DNA of 64,000 bases from Adiantum capillus-veneris (lineage: Eukaryota > Streptophyta > Polypodiopsida > Polypodiales > Pteridaceae): positions 12,061,309 through 12,125,308 of the forward strand of contig CM043959.1 of assembly GCA_014529385.2 (NCBI GenBank), given 5' to 3'. The position numbers and the translations under genes were made by a program. Each line of letters opens with the position of its first letter. The first letter of the stretch is position 1. The notes beneath the pieces are model-generated. The model worked only from the letters and a program-made list of their open reading frames with translations. It was not told where the DNA came from and made no database searches. Below, piece by piece: positions 25,001-37,519 of this stretch.

Positions 25001-25858
25001 ATAAGATTGATAGACTGAAAAATTTAAATACTTATCATACAGCTAAGATTTAACTTCAGAATAGACACAAGCTCAAGATACTGAATTAAGAAGACTTGGT
25101 TCTTTATTCATAAAGTGAATATTTACAAGGATATCCTTACAAAAGAGGCTTAGGGTATCTCATCCTAACTTATTGTTGATTTTTGTAGCATCTAAAGAAT
25201 CCGCATAGCTGGCTGACTTGGAATATGGTGATACAAACAATGGGTGTTTGTAGTCACATTTCTACATTCTTCTAACTGATTACTATAATAGTTTTTATAC
25301 TCATTGAAAATCGGAAAGTAAATTACAAGATCCAAATTCTTAGGGGTATTTTGAGAAAAAGTTCTGATCCTTCGATGGAATTATCTCCACCACTTTATCC
25401 CATACCCATTCGTTCAGAGGTTTCCCCGTGCCTCCTGGATAAGTGGGAATAGTGATACTCAAGTTTGTACCCAAGAAGTAGTACAACTGAACCACTCTCA
25501 GTCCGTCTGCCCAGCGTAGTTTCTTTGAATCCGTGGTAAGACATCCCAGATTCCAAGCATTGATATAATAAGCCTCACCTTCATTGCTCCATTCGCTCCC
25601 AACCTTTATCTATCCGAGTTGAATGAGGAGTGTGAACCTTCATCAATAGCTCCATCAGGCTTCATTGGAAAAGATAGTTTGGAGAACGACAAGCACTCTC
25701 ATAAATATGCTCGAAGACTTGGAATTTGTGATACTCAACCACAGGATCTTCCTAAAATATCGACGCATAAGCCTTGGATTAGCTGGCCAATTTTCCCCGT
25801 TTTTTAAATCTTCAAATAGTATGAAATTTTGCCAAACTAACCTAGGCTCTGAAAACCT

Positions 25859-25871
25859 GGCTTTGATACCA
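25859..25871 (-). promoter_or_regulatory. Primer-binding site, copy B remnant
   Basis: Minus strand TGGTATCAAAGCC, one substitution from the iMet-type site in copy A; LTR-like end at 25874. Confidence 0.75.
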
Positions 25872-25873
25872 GC

Positions 25874-28800
25874 TGTGAGGTGCCCTCCCTGTCTCAGCAT
25901 GATGGAACTGGAGGACACCTGACGGTCGCTAGATCCTATGCGGAAGCAAACAAAAATTGTCTAAGAAGAAATAGAAGATCAACGGATGGTCTCTCGTCAC
26001 TTAGTGAGTTGAGTACAAGCCACCAGTGAAAAGGAGTCTAGCTCCACCCCATAGGGGAAGCGTAATCTCGTACTATCGGTCCTACTCTCATCTTCCTTTC
26101 CCCATAATTTGCAGAGCCACGTACACCGAGTTCCTTCCGATCTGGCGTAATGAGCTATCTAATGACGTACTCTATTGTGCAGGGTAGAGAGTTCCCGACT
26201 AATTAGGACCACCCGTCTCGTCGGCTTTGGTAACCTGAGCCAAGCCCCCACTTTCCACCCCTCACTCACATAGAGTCTTTGTGTGGCCTAATAAGTAACA
26301 CATTGTTGTTCAACACTTAGGGTTCTTTTTTATATCTCCTCAATACGAGTTTGTTAAGACAGCCCTTCAAACATTGTCAAATCAGCACCAAAACATATCT
26401 TTCCTAGGAAAAAATACTCAACAAACAATATTTCATTAAAAATTCCAATGTCGTGGAGTTGTGAGGACCTCCAGCGAGTGTTAACTCCACCCGTTGTCAA
26501 TTGGCCGCCCATACAACCAGTCCATGATTCCACCCAATTCATGGAGTAACTCTACGGATAAAAATCATGTATCCACCGCATAGAAAGCAAGTCATGGATT
26601 TAGCTCCTGTGATAACTTTGCGAGCTACCGCCCTGTGATCAGTAAGGGGTTTAGACTAAATCAACTTTGGAATAATGAATGAAATTTGTTTGAGATAGTT
26701 TCCCCTAACAACCATTCTTTCCTACTTCCAAACAGTCTTTCCATAAAACATTTCTTTCCTATATTATTTAAACTTAAACTTAAATAAAACCTTTAAAAAT
26801 ACCAATGGTGTTGTCTCAGTTGGATTTCCAACATAGCTCGGGGAGTTTAAACATTCTTAAAGTTATCGTAATGCAATGCTTATGTAAAATACAAAAATTA
26901 AATCCATCCTACCTCATGAATTTCCTCTTCGGTGCCTCGTGAGATGGCTGTATTTTCCTCTCTCATTGGTGCTTTACCATTGTTTGCCATGTTGCTAGTT
27001 CCTACCTCGCGGTCGTTAGCACCACCAAAACGTGTCCTCTTGGGGGCCATATCTCACTACTAGGATTAGTTCTTTTGGAGAAACAAGAGACTAGGCGTAA
27101 TTCCTACAACAACCAATGAGAAAACTTGACAAGGAATAACCTTATTCTTACACATAATGCTAGATTGAATGACAAGCCTTCACAACTGCAAGTATGCAAG
27201 CTAAATCAAGGATGCAACGAGATGAATATGCCTTATTTACTCATAAACTCATCCTAAGATTATCATAACCAAAACTTCCCTCGTATGCAACATGAGATCA
27301 CTATTAATGTACTAATGAGATGCATCATTATAACATACAATGGAAGACTATAACCATGCAAATACCCAATATAATAGATGATTAATTTCCACAAAATCAT
27401 ACACAATTTGGTAATGCAACACAATACCCTAGTTGTACATCTTTTTTGTATGCAAAAAGTCTCATAATCATGTCCTAACTTCATGGGAAAATCAAGGGTT
27501 AATTCCTTGATTAATACTCAATGTGGGTGCACAAAAGGTCTCACCATATCTTAGAGAATCATAGGTGAAGAGCTTTGCAACATAACTATGCACAACATGC
27601 ATAACTGGCAATGATGATTATATGCATAAACTCATGCTTAATTAAAGGAAAATTAACTATCTTTAAGAAGCAAGGTGATCCTTAACCCAAAAATGGAAAT
27701 AAAACCAATGGATGGAAACCATTGTTAATACCCCACATATAAAAGAGAATAGATTATTTTAATGATGTAGCCAGCTAGCATAATTAAGCTCGACATAGGA
27801 ATCCTCTAGAGGAAAGAGGCTATGGACCAATAGGATTAACATAAATATAATTAAATTACCCTTAATTAAGACCTCCTTTGTGTGTTATGTGATGTAGAAA
27901 GGCTTCACAAAAGATTGATCTGGCAGCATCACTTCCTTGCACTGTCTTGGGAATTGTGTGTAAAATTGGGTGGTGTAAATGCTCCTTATATAGGCTTCTG
28001 GGGTTGCTTGATGGCCAAGGCTTGCCCATGCCTCCCTTCCTCGCCCCCTCTTGCCAAAAGAAGAAGTAGAGGTGTCACAAGCCTCTCACTAACCACTAGA
28101 GGTTTCCCCTTTTACCTAATTAAGTGATACACCTCTCTAGTCCATACTTAGCCTCCATGCCACACTCCCACACTTGACCCAACACTTGGCACAAAACTAC
28201 CTATACACATGACCCATGGCCATACATGATGGGGTTACATGCCCATGCATACCCATGACCATGCATACCCATGCATGCACATCCTCATACATACCTTAGG
28301 AAATGCTAACCTAGGCTAACTTGATCTATACTAACCCAAATTCAATTCTGAAACTTGCTAACTCGAGATAGACCTACAGGTAACAAATACGACTACGTGC
28401 CATAAAAATAGCAGCTTCTGGCATTCGGGCCCTATTTTAAATGAAATATGGGTCGGTGCACAGTTTGACGAGCCGGTCGACCCTAGACCATGGCGGGGGT
28501 CAAAAACTTTCTATTTTTGGAAATTTTTCACAAAAAATAAATTTGACCAAAATTAAAAGTTCTACAAGAATCAGAACATAAAAATGACATTTGATCACTG
28601 AAACCTTTTGCCAAACTGATAATTAGACTTAAAATTTTACATAGGTAACCCTCTTCTAGGGCAGGTGGAGACCTTACAACTATCAACCGTTCAATGTTTT
28701 TTTAATTTAAAATAATTTTCGTTTGCAAGACTTTACATGTAGCATGTATTACATCAATTGTTAGAGATCTACCTCGCTTGGATATAATCTCAATTGTAAC

Positions 28801-29170
28801 CATCCCTATAATCTCTAATAATTGATGCACTTAACTTTATCTCCTCCCATACAAATTATAGCATTTTTCAAATGTATATCCCTTTCACTCTATACCGCCC
28901 TTCCCAAATTAGTATTGCTCTTGTTCCCTTCAATGCTAGCTGCTAAAAGTCAATTTGCATATATAATGTTATATGCTATAGATCTTATATAGCAAGGCCC
29001 ACCAAGAAAGACTAGTTTTTTCCTTGATTATGTAACATCGATTTGGAGAAAGGAGCAAGGTTAGCTATGCCATGTGGCCACAATTGATTGGCTTCTTTAA
29101 ATAAAAGCGAGAGAATCATAGATGTTAAAAAAAATTGATTAAAAATAAGCGATTGCATATATGCATGTAG
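25874..29170 (-). mobile_element. LTR-derived and flanking sequence of the minus-strand remnant, copy B
   Basis: Begins TGTGAGG next to the primer-binding site. Includes the empty site of the copia insertion (about 27098-27104) and a TATA-like box at 27986-27992. No coding region of note. The outer LTR boundary could not be placed, so part of this stretch may be plain flanking DNA. Confidence 0.5.
27986..27992 (-). promoter_or_regulatory. Putative TATA box of the remnant LTR
   Basis: Minus strand reads GCCTATATAAGGAGC. It sits in a segment missing from copy A and would fire leftward into the LTR, primer-binding site and gag remnant. Inference from motif and orientation only. Confidence 0.35.
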
Positions 29171-29173
29171 CCA

Positions 29174-29279
<106 letters not shown>

Positions 29280-29329
29280 CAATGCTGCAATCGACAGCTC
29301 CGAGAGGGAGAACTGACTTGTTTGTGTGT

Positions 29330-32300
29330 GGTCAATATGTATGCCAAATGTGGTGCACTTCAAAAATCACAAAAAGTGCTTGAGGAGCTTCCTATGCGGA
29401 GCGTCTTCTCTTGGAGTACATTGACTGTGGGATATACACAACAGGAGCAGAGCCAAAAATCTTACCAATGCAACAGCAGCAGGATACATTTGGGAGAGTA
29501 AATAACACATACTTAGCCAACACATTAATCAATATGTATATCAAGCGTGGTCCATTTGTTTGAGCGTAACAAGTCCTTGACAAATTGTTGTGGTTGGCAT
29601 TGCTTGATATGTAGTTCACGATGATATTGTTATTCAGGGGCTGTTGATAAAAAACTTCGTGCTTGTTGGCACTACCTTGCCTGTGTGTAGTCAATACGTA
29701 TGCCAGATGTGGTACACTTCAAAAAGCACAGAAAGTTCTTGAGGAGCTTCCTATCCACAATGTCTTCTCTTGGAGTGCATTGATTGCAGGATATGCACAA
29801 TAAGAGCAGGGCCAGAAATCTTACCGAGGCAGTAGTAGCAGGATACATTTGTGATAGTAAATAACACATACTTAGCTAACACATTAATTAGTATGTATAT
29901 CAAGCCTAGTCTACTTGTCCGAGCATAACAAGTCCTTGACGAGCTATTGTGATTGGCACTAGTTGATATGTATGCCAAATGTGGTGCACGTCGAAAGCAC
30001 CTTGAGGAGCTTACTATTTGAAACGGCGTCTCTTGGAATGAATGGATTGTGGGATACCCACAATCCCACAACGGCGTCTCTTGGAATGAATGGATTGTGG
30101 GATACCCACAACAGGAGCAGGGAGAAAAAGCTCTAGGCTGCTTTCAGCAGATGCAAAGTGATGGCCTTTGTCCAGATGAAATCACCTACACGTGCATCTT
30201 GAAGGCATGTAGAGCCAGGTAGCTATGGGCTATTTTCAGCTGATGTAATTGTTATTTAGGGGCTATTGGCAAAAAACTTCGTGCTTCCCATTGCCTTGCA
30301 TGTGTGTGGTCAATATGTATCCCAAATGTGGTGCACTTTAAAAAGCACAGAAAGTTCTTGAGGAGCTTCTTATCCGGCACGTTGTCACTTGGAATGCCTT
30401 GATTGCAGGACATGCACAACAGAAGCAGGTCCATAAATCTTACCAAGGTAGCAGGCCAAAAATCTTACCAAGGCAGCAGGATACATTTCCACTAGTGGGT
30501 TACTTGAAAATAACAGAAACTTAGCCAACATGTTAGTGAGTATGAATGTCAAGCATGATCTACTTGCCGAGCGCAACAAGTCCTTGACAAGCTATTGTGC
30601 TTGGCACTCCTTAATATGTATGCCAAATGTTGTGCACTTCAAAAGCACCTTGAGGAGCTTATTGTTTGAAACGGAGTCTCTTGAAATGCACTGATTGCAA
30701 GATACCCACAACTAGAGTAGGGACAAAAAGCTCTAGTCTATTTTCAGCAGATGCAAAGTGATGGCGTTTGTCCAAATGGAATCACATACACGTGCATCTT
30801 GAAGGCATGCACGGCCAGGTAGCTTTGGGCTGTTTTCAGCATATGGAGAGAGAGAAAATGCAATCACCTACATGTGTAGCTTGAAGGCATCTGACATCAT
30901 GCAAGATGGGCAAAAGAGTTCATGATGATATTACTATTCTGGGGATGTTGACAGAAAAATTCGTGCTTGGCACTACCTTAATTGTCATGTATGCCAAACA
31001 TGGTGTACTTTATAAAGCACAAAAAGTGCTTGCTGTCTGGAATGTAGTCTATTGGAATGCACTGATCGCGGGATATGCTCAACACAGGTAGGGCCAAGAA
31101 GCTCTAGGCTATTTTCAACAGATGCAAAGAGAGGGCATCTATCCAAATGTAATCTCGTACTCTTGTATCTTAAAGGCATATGACATTAGGCAAGATGCTG
31201 ATATGGGCAAATGATTTCACAATAATATTGTCAGCCAGGTACTGTAGAAAAGGAACGTTGTACTTGGCGCTGCCTTGGTTGACATGTATGCCAGATATTC
31301 TATACTTCATAAAGCACTCTTTGTATGCACACAGACACTCCACACACACAACCCGCCCTGCACACACACGCATGCACACTCAATTCTCTCTATGTAGCAC
31401 TTGCTTCATTTTCATAGGGCAGAGCAATATCCTCTACACAAGCAAACATCGAGAGGAAGAGATGACTCTTTTTTCTATGATCTCACTTAAAAACTCTACT
31501 AAGAACAAGGATTTGTACCAAGGAAATAGGATACATGATGATATTTGCGATAGTGGGTTACTTGAAAATAACACATATTTAGCCAGCATATTAGTCTGTA
31601 TGTATGTCAAGCGTGGTGGACTTGTTTGAGCACACCAAGTCCTTGAGGAGCTTTGTATTGTTTTCAGCAGATGGAAAGCGAGCAAACGCTATCACCCATC
31701 ACCTACACGTGCATCTTGAAGGCATGTGGCTCTATGAAAGATCCTATTGAAAAGAGAAATCTTGCTTAGCATTGCCTTCTTGATCAAAATGTCAAATGTG
31801 GTGCACCTAAAAAACTAAAAAGGCTAGAGGAGCTTCCTTTTCAGAATTACGTGCATTGATTGTGGGATACGCACAAGAGGAGAAGGGTTAGAAAGCTCTA
31901 GGCTAATTTTAGTAAATGCAAGGTGAGAGCCTCTGTCCCAATGCAATAACCTGCACATGCATCTTGAAGGCATGTGACTCTATGCAAGATGCTTATATGG
32001 GTTTAAAAATTTATTTTGATATTGTTAGTCAGGCGTTGTTGTCGTGCTAATAAATGCCTCGATTGATATGTATGCCAATGTGCTGCACGTCAAAAAGCAC
32101 AAAAAGTGCTTGAAGAGATTCCTATCCGGATGTCATATGCCAAATGTGGTGCACTTTAAAAAGCACAAAAAGTGCTTGAGGAGCTTCCTGTCCGGATGTC
32201 ATATGCCAAATGTGGTGCACTTTAAAAAGCACATAAAGTGCTTGAGGAGATTCCTCTCCGGATGTCGTCTCTTAAAGTGCATCGATTGTGGAATACATGC

Positions 32301-33478
32301 AACAAGAGCCGGGGCCAGAAAGCTCCAAACAGTTTTTAGCAAATGCGAAGCGAGGACTTGTTTCCACATGCAATCACAATTGCGTGCATCTTGAAGGCAT
32401 GTGGCTCTATGCAAGATATTTCATATGGGCATAAAAATTCATGCTAATAGTGTTAGTCAAGGGCTGTTGCAAAATATCGGTGTGCTTAGCAATGACTTTG
32501 TCAATAATTATGCCAAATGTGGTGCTCTTGTGAGGGATGTTGTCTCTTGGAACCCACTGATTGCAGGATATGCCCAAAAGGCGTAGGGTTAGGAAGCTTG
32601 GGACTGTTTTCATTAGATGCAAAGCAAGAGATGCTATCACCTACGCATGCATCTTGAAGATATGTGGATCTATGCAAGATGCTCTTGAAAATAGATGTTG
32701 TGCTTGGGCTTAGCGGGCTCCTGAGGGAATTTGGGAATGACCCTGAGGCAGTTGTGGCCAACAGGAGCAGGGCTAGAAAGCTAGTGCTTGATAAGCTTCA
32801 TGTCAGGTACGTCATCTCTTGGAGTGCATTGATTCCGGGATACGCACAATAGGAGCAGGACCAAAAAGCTCTAGGATTATTTTAGCGGTTGCAAAGCCAT
32901 CCCTCTCCTGATGCAATCACACGCACAACAGCAGCAGCAGGGCCAGAATGCTCTAGGCTGTTTTTAGTGGATGCAAAGCAAGGACCTCTCCTAATGCAAG
33001 CACAAGCATGCATCTTGAAGGCACGTGGCTCTATGCAATATTCTCTTGCAAAGAAATGTCATACTTGGCATTGTGTTGGTTGATATGTGTGCCAAATGTG
33101 GTGCACTTCAAGACGCATAAAAAGTGCTTGAGGAGCTTACTGTTTGGAATGGTGTGCATTGATTGTGGGATATGCACAAAAGGAGCAGGGTAAAAAGAAA
33201 GTGCTTGATGAGCTTCTTATCCGAAACGTCGTCTCTTGGAGTGCTGTATGCAAGATGCTAATATGGTCATAAAAACTCACGCTGATATTGTAAGTCAGGG
33301 GTCGTTGAAAAATATTTCATGCTTGACAATGCCTTGGTTGACATGTTTGGTAAATGTGGTGCACTTCAAAGAGCACCAGGAATTCTAAAGAAACTTCCTG
33401 TCTGGAGTGTGCACTCTTAGAATGCACTGATTGTAGGATTTGCCCCACAAGGACAGGGCTAGAAAGGTCTAGTTTTTG
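29330..33478 (+). pseudogene. PPR (PLS-type) pseudogene array, copy B
   Basis: About 4.1 kb counterpart of 10810-21062 with a single macro-unit. Landmarks: [19 protein letters not shown] near 29340, MGKRVHDDITILGML at 30906 with LIVMYAKHGVLYKAQKVL, mini-repeats 32071-32267 and GLSGLLREFGNDPE near 32715. Stops and shifts throughout; no start codon context, transit peptide or DYW end found. The array breaks off near 33478, joining directly to the AT-rich spacer, about 0.87 kb earlier than copy A. Confidence 0.85.
32071..32267 (+). repeat. 66-bp mini-repeats, copy B
   Basis: Three head-to-tail copies starting at 32071, 32136 and 32202; the first is 65 bp, so the frame shifts once. Confidence 0.85.
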
Positions 33479-33481
33479 TGC

Positions 33482-34545
33482 ACAGGCATCGTAAATGCAT
33501 GAAATTCATCTCTCTATGTTCTAGTTATAATGTGCAAATTTTCATATCCACACATCTTCTACTGCAAAATCTAATTTGTGATGCGAGGTCATAGAGTTTT
33601 TGACGAAAGCTTCGAGGAGAGATGCTATGGAGATTTTTGAATAAGAGACGATAGGAGGTGAAAGGTACAACATTGCTCCTCATGTTTGATTGACACCATT
33701 TTCACAGCAAATCAATCAAGGCATACTAGTTTTTTAATAAAATTTAAACCTTATAATCACAACAATAGAAGGTTCTCACCATGCGTCCACCAAAATTTGA
33801 TATTTTCGTAGGAGTAGGACACTTAAAACCGCATTCATTTGAGATCTTTGAATCCTTGCCGTCATCTCCCATCATCATCTCCCATCGGGACAAAATTTTT
33901 AATTTTAATTCTCTAAATATTTGAAAATGCCAAAATTAGTTCAAAAATTAGCCGAGAATTGAAAAATTCAAATGTAAATCTAAAAAATAGCCAAAAATTC
34001 CAAAAAAATCCAAAAAAATAGGATCTCATCGACAATCACATCCAAACACTTTTGACACTTACAAGTGTGCCAAAAGTAGCAAATGTTATTGAGAATGACA
34101 ATCATGACAATATCACTAAGCAAGCCCTCGAATTGCTGAACTCAAAAAACTTGACCAATGAGGGCACCAAACAAATACAAAACATGCTATAATTATGTCT
34201 TCAAAACAACTTGTCAAGATCGCAATTTCTCACAATTTTATGGAATGAATGCAAAATTTAGCAAAAAATAATTATAGATTGAAAAATTATCCAAAAAATA
34301 CTCGTATTTTTTTTCAAAATAAACATAGGCAAATGGTGCACCTAGATAAAATGTCAATCAGCACCTTGATTTAATTGCCAATTAATTTTTTACCAATAAA
34401 AAATAAAAGCAGGCAATTAAAATGAGTAAAATTAGAATTAGCACGGTTAGATTGTGTATTGCTTATTTTAAGCTAAAAAATGTGTCAATTAATCATTACA
34501 CACATCAAATTTGTAGTCAAACATGCAAATTTATCACTTTTTATG
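33482..34545. other. AT-rich spacer, copy B
   Basis: Counterpart of 21779-22860 with small indels. No gene seen. Confidence 0.6.
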
Positions 34546-35204
34546 CACGCACGCACTAATAATAGGCAAGTTTTTACCAATTATTTGTAGGTGCACACAC
34601 ATAAGTGTTCATCATGTCAAATTGAATTTACCAATAAAAATGAAAATTGGGCAATTAAGATTGGGAAAATTAGGTTAAAATTGACAAGCCTTGGCATGGA
34701 TGCATGCATCTCTCCCATATAGGATAAGGAGCTAGAGACCGCTAAAAACATTGTCCAACCTAATCAGCAACAGAAGAAAAATTATTTACATATGAAAAGG
34801 CAATTCCATAATCCTAATTTTTTTGTAGGAACACACATTTACACATTAGCATTGGATACTATTGCAGCTATGTCATCACTAGTCATTTTGGATTGACATA
34901 CAACTTTTCTTGCAAACAAGAAGAATCACATAAAATATTACTCTCTCCTATAGCATGCTACTTTTCTCTTTGTTGGTTCTATGTCTTGCCTTGCTTGTCC
35001 AATTTGTGTTTTGTTTGAAGCTCTTGTTGTAAAGAGGATGTTCTATCACTACTCTTGAATGAAGCAACCTCTTCCAATAAAATGTTTGGAGGAGGTGTCC
35101 TCCACAATTTTTCACTGGAGAGGTTTGTCATTCACCTTGATGGTTGTTAAAGATAATGAAATAGGTCCCTCACCCTGATCTTGTTTCCCATGCTCCGCTA
35201 GATC
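34546..35204 (-). other. Segment present in copy B only
   Basis: About 0.66 kb inserted between 'atttatcactttt' and 'catgctcaatattttta' relative to copy A (near 22858). On the minus strand a coding-like stretch near 35200-35080 reads EHGKQDQGEGPISLSL and VNDKPLQ, so it may be a further exon of the gene-like block that copy A has lost. Weak evidence. Confidence 0.3.
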
Positions 35205-35214
35205 ATGCTCAATA

Positions 35215-36556
35215 TTTTTATATATAGACATTTTGCTAAAGCTAATCTACAATCAAAACCTATCCTTGATTGTTGGAGGTTACCTTCCCATAGCTTGGCC
35301 TCTCCTGGAAAATCTCTATGAGTGGATAATCAAGCCTCCAAGGAATATGGCCTTGCCCCCATTTGGTGACTTCACAACCCTTCTATGATGATAGGAACAT
35401 ATCATGGTCTCCACCCATGATAGTCCATGAACTCATGGGTAGTGGCATATCCTCTATCACTCTATCTCTAATAAGTTTTCTAACCCATCTCTCATGCAAA
35501 TAAAAATTTCATGCCACATGATTAATTGTCACTAGAAAGACATTAATGGCTGGACGAGGTTGTATGGTGTACCTATAAGACAACCATAGAGAAGTAAGAT
35601 ATATTTTGAGGATCTTGTCCACAACATTCTTAGCTCCAAGCTCTTGCAACAATTCATGGAAATCCCACCCAATGTGCAATGAGTGTTTCTCAGTGACGTA
35701 TCTAATGAATGAGTAATAATTTGCATTTCTCAACAAGAATTGAATATCTCACTATTTTGACTACACTTACATGGGGAAACCTAGAGGTAGCTCCTCCCCC
35801 AAGCTTTGCGTCTCCTCCACCGCGACTTACCTAGTGGACATTGTAGGGTCCCAATATAGCTCCTTATGAGTGTGTAGCACAATTTTCTTATTATCCTCAA
35901 ACATGTGGTGGGCTATGTCATCTTTGGGCTTGCATGTGACAAGAATGTGCAAGATCAATCACTTGTTTTCAAGTAGATATCTTCATTAAGAAAAACATGC
36001 TTCTTACCACTTTCACTTGTTTTCGCAAGGATGTACAACTTCTCTTTGGTGAGCACTATGGATCTCTTCTTTGACGAATCATACTTGTATAGGCTTTGAG
36101 AGAAACTATCACCATTTCCACGGTTAGCAATTGCCAACATTTTGTAAGCACAATCCTTGAAGATTGATTCCACACCCTTGATAGCCTTTTCATACTCTAG
36201 AGTGTAAGCCTCAATGGTCACAGACTGCTGCTCAAGCTTGCTTATGGAAACATTGATTTCCTCTTGAAATTGACCCTACACATGTTTACAATAAGCTTCA
36301 AAACCATATGATGTAATACAACGGAAATAAAAAGGAAAAATATCTCACCTTCCACAAGATGAACCAATATGGAGGCCGGAACATTGTACGAAGATGGATT
36401 ATTTCTCTTCTCCATGGCCATCTCAAAATCTATCCACTTCCTTATCTCATCCTTGAGTTTCTGGAAGATAAAAATTTAATGGGACAACTGTTGAAGTGAA
36501 GGATCCTAATCATGCATATCCAAATGGGCCAACAAAACCAGTTTTTCCTCACTCAT
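35215..36556 (-). pseudogene. Unrecognised gene-like block, copy 3
   Basis: Third copy of the minus-strand gene-like sequence. It starts at ATG 36556 (MSEEKLVLLAHLDMHD) but has in-frame stops after HD and after LSH, so the first block is dead. The block 36270-35955 is the cleanest of the three copies (QEEINVSISKLEQQSVTIEA, SSKKRSIVLTKEKLYILAKT) but lacks an internal 8-10 residue segment present in the others. The block reading WDFHELLQELGAKNVVDKIL lies near 35690-35590. Function unknown. Confidence 0.45.
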
Positions 36557-36814
36557 TTATTTTTTGCTGAAGCTAACATTGTAGATTCTGAACTCGAAAG
36601 AGTTTGATTATTCGCGAATCATTTTTTTACTTAATAAAGAGGCTAGATGCCAAATCCCATCACATTTTTGGAAATATTTATTCCCTTATAGCCAAAAACC
36701 CATTTTTTCCATCTTAGGTATATAAGCCAAAGTCTGTAATTATTAAAAGAACTATTTTTACTTTGGAGCTTACGTAGTCACGAGTACGCCTATGCTTGCG
36801 CACTCACTACTCTT
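35832..36814. repeat. Tandem segmental duplication, copy C (truncated)
   Basis: Third copy, matching the first 1 kb of A and B: the gene-like block and the first few tens of bases of the gag-remnant tail. Similarity stops at about 36806-36812 ('gcttgcgcactcactac'), where A and B continue with gag-derived sequence. A putative LTR starts at 36815, so an insertion probably cut this copy. Confidence 0.8.
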
Positions 36815-36944
36815 TGTATAGGTGAGCATTGCTAATGCAACGTCATGTGTTGCTTCCTCATACTCTTGGAATCATGTACATATTCAATGTGCTATGTTTG
36901 AGTGTGTGTATATGTATATGTGTGTGTGCGTGTGCGTGTGTATA

Positions 36945-36982
<38 letters not shown>

Positions 36983-37500
36983 CGCGATGCAATGAGCGAT
37001 TTTAGCTCTAGATTGCATAGTGTTTTTAAGTGCTCATTTTTTGTTGTTAATGGTGTTCTAAGTGTAACTTAGCATGAAAAGAGGTGAGTAGGCCTTAGGA
37101 GGAGCCAAACGACCCCTCATTCATCATTTTTGGATGAAGTTGAGAGGGGGCACCAGCTGCAATTGCTCATCTGCCCGACTATGAATTTTGTAGGTTTTGG
37201 TGATGGGAACCTATTTTCTATAGCTTAGAGATGAACAATTTCAAGTTTCATGTCATTTGGAGTTCATTTGACCCCTATATGGCCATTTAAGTGTTAGTTA
37301 GACCTCACGAGAGACTTAAGCATTTTCCAGTTAGTAGCTTCCTTGCTTGTGACACCTCTCTCGTGAATGCTTTTCACTTTGAGCATTGCATTTAATGTCT
37401 CCATGCACTATTCTCGTTTCTTGCATCCTTGGATTAACATATTTATGTTGGTTTGAGTTCTCTCTAGGCTCTATCATCCAATCATGGTGATCCGTCAACA
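36815..37500 (+). repeat. Putative 5' LTR of a plant gypsy-type element
   Basis: Runs from TGTATAGG to GTCAACA, directly followed by a primer-binding-like site. It starts exactly where copy C loses similarity. Contains a TG/TATG-rich microsatellite (about 36900-36985). The partner LTR was not found in the window, so the left boundary is inferred from the break in copy C. Confidence 0.5.
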
Positions 37501-37501
37501 T

Positions 37502-37519
37502 TGGCACCACTGCCGGGGC
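37502..37519 (+). promoter_or_regulatory. Primer-binding-like site (tRNA-Asp type)
   Basis: Reads TGGCACCACTGCCGGGGC, close to the TGGCGCCGTTGCCGGGGA site used by many plant Ty3/gypsy elements (Athila/Tat type). One base inside the putative LTR. Confidence 0.55.

Noticed and set aside
27882-28127. 81-codon plus-strand frame in the copy-B-only LTR segment
   Set aside because: No homology that I recognise, absent in copy A, and it overlaps the putative TATA box on the other strand.
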